A DNA stretch of 23,717 nucleotides from CAZBRS01 sp964494475. GTDB taxonomy: Bacteria > Myxococcota_A > UBA9042 > CAZBRS01. Both the position numbers and the translations under genes were made by a program. Where the stretch lies: positions 1 through 23,717 of the forward strand of contig CAZBRS010000069.1 in the NCBI GenBank assembly GCA_964494475.1, in the 5' to 3' direction. Positions 22,284 through 23,717 of this stretch are shown here, in pieces. How positions within the stretch are numbered: position 1 is the first letter of the stretch; the number at the start of each line of letters is the position of its first letter. Under the pieces are notes generated by a model. It was not told the DNA's origin. It ran no database searches and saw only the letters and a program-made list of their open reading frames with translations.

Positions 22284-23149
22284 CCGGCCGCGCCATCGCC
22301 CTGGTGGCGCCCTCGGGGCCCTTCGACCCGGCCGAGATGGCCGAGGGGATCGCGCTGGCCGAGGCCTGCGGGCGCCCCGTCAAATGGTTCGCCGACCCCG
22401 CCGAGGGCGACGGCTTCCTGGCCGCGCCCGACGCCCGGCGCGCCGCGCACCTGCACGCGGCCTTCGCCGACCGCGAGGTGGGGCTGGTGTGGGCCCTGCG
22501 GGGCGGGTACGGTGCGCTGCGGCTGCTGCCCCTCCTCGACTTCGACCGGCTCCGCGCCCACCCCAAGCCGCTGCTGGGCCTCTCCGACGTCACCCTGCTG
22601 CTGAACGTGCTGGCCGCCCGCGCCGGCGTACCGACCCTGCACGGCCCGGTGGTGCGCCAGGTGCCGCGCCTCGACGCCATGAGCCGCGCCACGCTCCGCG
22701 CCCTCCTGGGGATGGGCGCCCTCCCGCTCGGGCACAGGGTGTCCTGGTTGCACGGCGACACGGTCGACGGGCGCCTGTGGGGCGGCAATCTGGCCACGCT
22801 GTGCTCGGCCGTGGGCACGCCGTGGCTCCCCGACCTGCGCGGGGCGATCCTGTTCCTCGAGGACGTGAACGAGCCGCCGTACCGCGTGGACCGCATGTTC
22901 CAGCAACTGGCCCAAGCGGGGGCCCTGCAGGGCGTGCGCGGGGTCGTGCTCGGCGAGTTCTCCGCCGGCGAGGGCCCCGTCGACCTGCGCCTCGACCTGC
23001 TGGTCGAGCTGGCCCGCCGCCACGGCTTCGCGCTGGCCGCGGGCCTGGCCTGCGGTCACGGCGAGGCCAACACGCTGATTCCGCTAGGGGCGAGCGCGCG
23101 CCTCGAGAGCGCGCCCGGGATGCTGTGGGTGAACGTGGGGGCGCGGTGA
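22280..23149 (+). CDS. LD-carboxypeptidase (peptidase family S66, LdcA/MccF type)
   Basis: A 289-residue serine peptidase that removes the terminal D-alanine from muropeptide tetrapeptides in peptidoglycan recycling. A MccF-type role in hydrolysing peptide-nucleotide antibiotics is a less likely alternative. The Ser-Glu-His triad is visible: nucleophile Ser102 in LLGLSDVT, Glu194 in LFLEDVNEPPYRVDRM, and His260 in CGHGEANTLIPLG. The WALRGGYGALRLLPLLD segment (residues 71-87) is also characteristic. No signal peptide is present, so it acts in the cytoplasm. The ATG has GGAGGA 3 nt upstream, inside the ATPase gene, and overlaps that gene's stop as ATGA. The gene ends in a GTGA overlap with the next gene. 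Confidence 0.93.
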   Translation: MTGRAIALVAPSGPFDPAEMAEGIALAEACGRPVKWFADPAEGDGFLAAPDARRAAHLHAAFADREVGLVWALRGGYGALRLLPLLDFDRLRAHPKPLLGLSDVTLLLNVLAARAGVPTLHGPVVRQVPRLDAMSRATLRALLGMGALPLGHRVSWLHGDTVDGRLWGGNLATLCSAVGTPWLPDLRGAILFLEDVNEPPYRVDRMFQQLAQAGALQGVRGVVLGEFSAGEGPVDLRLDLLVELARRHGFALAAGLACGHGEANTLIPLGASARLESAPGMLWVNVGAR

Positions 23150-23717
23150 CCGATCGCTTCGAGCCCGTGCGGGCGCTGCTGCGGCAGGCCTGCGGACCGG
23201 TCTTCCCGGGCTGCAGCGTCGCGGTCGTGCAATCCGGCGAGCCGCGCCTCGTCGAGGCCTTCGGTGCGCTGGGCACCGGGTCCGTCGCCCGGCACCCGGC
23301 CACCCCCGACACGCTCTACGACGTCGCGTCGCTCTCCAAGGCGCTCGTCACCACGCCGCTCGCCATCCAACTGCTGGCCGAGGGCCACCTCGCATTCGAC
23401 CTGCCCCTGCGACGCTACGTGCCAGGGTTGGACCCGCGCGTCACGATCGGGCACCTGCTCACGCACACGGCGGGCTTCGCCGCGTGGCGCCCCTTCTTCC
23501 TCGAGTTGGTGCAGGAGGGCCGCGCGCTGCTCGACCCGGCCCGAGCGCGCGCCCGCGTGCTGGCGCGCCTGCAGGCCGAGCCACCGCCGACCGAACCCGG
23601 CGCGCGCGAGGTCTACTCGGACCTCGGCTACCTCGTGCTGGGCTGGGCCCTGGAGGCCGCGGGCGGCGCCCCGCTCGACCGGCTGTTCGCCGAGCGGATC
23701 GCGCGGCCGCTCGGCCT
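23146..23717 (+). CDS. Beta-lactamase-family serine hydrolase (3' partial)
   Basis: The first 190 residues of a class C beta-lactamase/penicillin-binding-protein-like hydrolase that runs off the window. It starts at the GTG overlapping the LD-carboxypeptidase stop (GTGA). The N-terminus VTDRFEPVRALLRQACG has no signal peptide, so a cytoplasmic location is likely. The Ser-x-x-Lys nucleophile motif is Ser62-Leu-Ser-Lys65 in DVASLSKAL, followed by the family hallmark HLLTHTAGF (103-111). The Tyr-x-Asn element appears as Tyr157-Ser-Asp159 in VYSDLGYLVLG, with Asp for Asn. The third motif (KTG/HxG) lies beyond the window. Possible roles are D-Ala-type amidase, esterase or peptidoglycan-fragment hydrolase. 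Linkage to the LD-carboxypeptidase favours cell-wall recycling, which is inference. Confidence 0.92.
   Translation, partial: MTDRFEPVRALLRQACGPVFPGCSVAVVQSGEPRLVEAFGALGTGSVARHPATPDTLYDVASLSKALVTTPLAIQLLAEGHLAFDLPLRRYVPGLDPRVTIGHLLTHTAGFAAWRPFFLELVQEGRALLDPARARARVLARLQAEPPPTEPGAREVYSDLGYLVLGWALEAAGGAPLDRLFAERIARPLG

Noticed and set aside
1..23717. CRISPR arrays, tRNA or rRNA genes, insertion sequences, integrase or phage structural genes
   Set aside because: I looked for regular direct repeats, cloverleaf-like segments, transposase DDE or tyrosine-recombinase motifs and terminal inverted repeats, and found none.

Overview
This is a GC-rich, densely coded chromosomal window from a Gram-negative bacterium. 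It has a Proteobacteria-type glutaminyl-tRNA synthetase, a proton-pumping complex I operon, and several secreted lipoproteins with Asp/Pro/Ala/Gly-rich linkers after the lipobox. One of these carries an IgGFc-binding-type domain behind a Cys-rich region, a style common in Myxococcota and related former Deltaproteobacteria. I infer such an organism, but the window has no rRNA or other phylogenetic marker. A run of exactly 100 N (20088-20187) shows this is a scaffolded draft or metagenome assembly, so the two sides of the gap are joined by scaffolding only.

Layout, left to right. (1) 1-2076, plus strand: the 3' part of a glutaminyl-tRNA synthetase fused to a MetRS-type C-terminal tRNA-binding domain. 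(2) 2069-5202, minus strand: an accessory block holding a zinc-binding-like protein, an unrecognised protein, a MazEF-type toxin-antitoxin pair, an ATP-dependent RNA ligase and a small HD phosphohydrolase. (3) 5231-13434, minus strand: a respiratory complex I operon transcribed nuoE-F-J-K-L-M-N and ending in a Cys-rich DUF3795-type protein coupled to nuoN. nuoA-D and nuoG, H, I are absent here. (4) 13435-13594: a divergent promoter region. (5) 13595-19996: three surface-lipoprotein genes. One is a possible lipid-binding (TULIP-like) lipoprotein on the plus strand. The other two, on the minus strand, are an IgGFc-binding-type lipoprotein and a phospholipase D-family lipoprotein. (6) After the N gap, 20188-23717, plus strand: a tightly packed operon with a truncated small alpha-beta barrel protein, a GspE/PilB-type ATPase, an LD-carboxypeptidase and the start of a beta-lactamase-family serine hydrolase.

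How the genes may work together. The nuo genes supply two subunits of the NADH-dehydrogenase module (E, F) and most of the membrane arm (J-N). The missing subunits must be encoded elsewhere. The most interesting candidate system is the cluster of an RNA-cutting toxin (MazF), an RNA ligase and an HD phosphohydrolase, which together could form an RNA damage and repair cassette. The ligase and HD genes are only 2 nt apart, so they very likely share a transcript. The link to MazEF rests on proximity and shared strand. The last operon pairs a secretion or pilus ATPase with peptidoglycan-tailoring enzymes.

No tRNA, rRNA, CRISPR array, insertion sequence or convincing rho-independent terminator was seen. 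Apart from the N gap, the longest gene-free stretch is 160 nt (13435-13594).
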